Source: Lingula anatina
Lineage: Eukaryota; Brachiopoda; Lingulata; Lingulida; Lingulidae
DNA length: 64,000 bases
NCBI RefSeq assembly: GCF_001039355.2
Contig: NW_019775389.1
Location: forward strand, 132,380 to 196,379
Direction of reading: 5' to 3'
Below, piece after piece: positions 63,782 to 64,000 of this stretch (its first letter is position 1; the number at the start of each line of letters is the position of its first letter). The translations under genes were made by a program, and so were the position numbers. Below the pieces are notes generated by a model. The model was given only the letters and a program-made list of their open reading frames with translations. It was not told the origin of the DNA and ran no database searches.

Positions 63782-64000
63782 AGAGTGTATACAAACTCGG
63801 GAGTGTAAACTGGACTTGCGAGACTTTCAAATAAGAATATAGTATCGGTGGCTATTACGATTGTGCCGTTCTTTAACTCAACATATTACTGCATTTAATC
63901 TTCCTTTAGGAACTAATTGCTGATTCACCGAAGATATAAAAATTTACATGTTGTTGCACATACTTTTAATGATGGACTATTGCGACCAGCTTGCTAAGAT

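Noticed and set aside
1-64000. tRNA, rRNA or other structured RNA genes
   Set aside because: By eye I found no convincing cloverleaf with a GGTTCGANNCC-type T arm and no rRNA core; a covariance-model scan would be needed to exclude them.

Overview
This is a nuclear genomic window from an invertebrate animal. The sequence is AT-rich with short spliced exons, GT..AG introns, abundant CA/GA/CTGT microsatellites, LINE 3' ends and MITE-like foldbacks. It contains an assembly gap (33113-33335) and an isolated N (46547). The style suits a marine lophotrochozoan or invertebrate deuterostome. I cannot name the species and claim no more than a non-vertebrate metazoan.

The firm gene content is two complete members of the SLC16 (monocarboxylate transporter, MCT) family in tail-to-tail orientation. 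Gene A is on the + strand (coding 29212-34304, 6 coding exons, 717 residues). Gene B is on the - strand (coding 43886-38981, 7 coding exons, 632 residues). I rebuilt both exon by exon. Every junction is GT..AG, every intron is phase 1 and always splits a codon after a G, and the intron positions agree except for one extra intron in gene B. They are clearly an old inverted paralogous pair with about 4.7 kb between stop codons. Both carry the MCT signatures in TM1 and TM5 and a conserved module just before TM7. Both lack the TM1 lysine, and both have Asn where MCT1-type lactate transporters have the TM8 aspartate. They are therefore more likely orphan or other-substrate MCTs (MCT9/12/14-like) than classic proton-lactate carriers.

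Layout. 1-1200: remnant with a LINE 3' end on the - strand. 1200-29200: long stretch without a convincing coding gene; it probably holds the non-coding leader exons and promoter(s) of gene A (candidates at about 5590-5782, 18598-18718 and 28300-28545) and four full CRE palindromes. 29204-34304: gene A. 34305-38980: shared 3' intergenic space with a G-quadruplex motif and a 26-bp triplicate. 38981-43886: gene B. 43900-64000: no convincing coding gene; it has a degraded LINE with a suspicious 175-bp duplication beside an N, several MITE/foldback elements (two copies of one family), microsatellites and possible gene B leader exons.

The oddest structure is in gene A intron 4. Beside the assembly gap lies a 46-49 bp tandem array whose last unit is the real 3' splice site and start of exon 5, so the array is built from decayed copies of an exon boundary. 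No bacterial-type system (operon, CRISPR, phage) is present.
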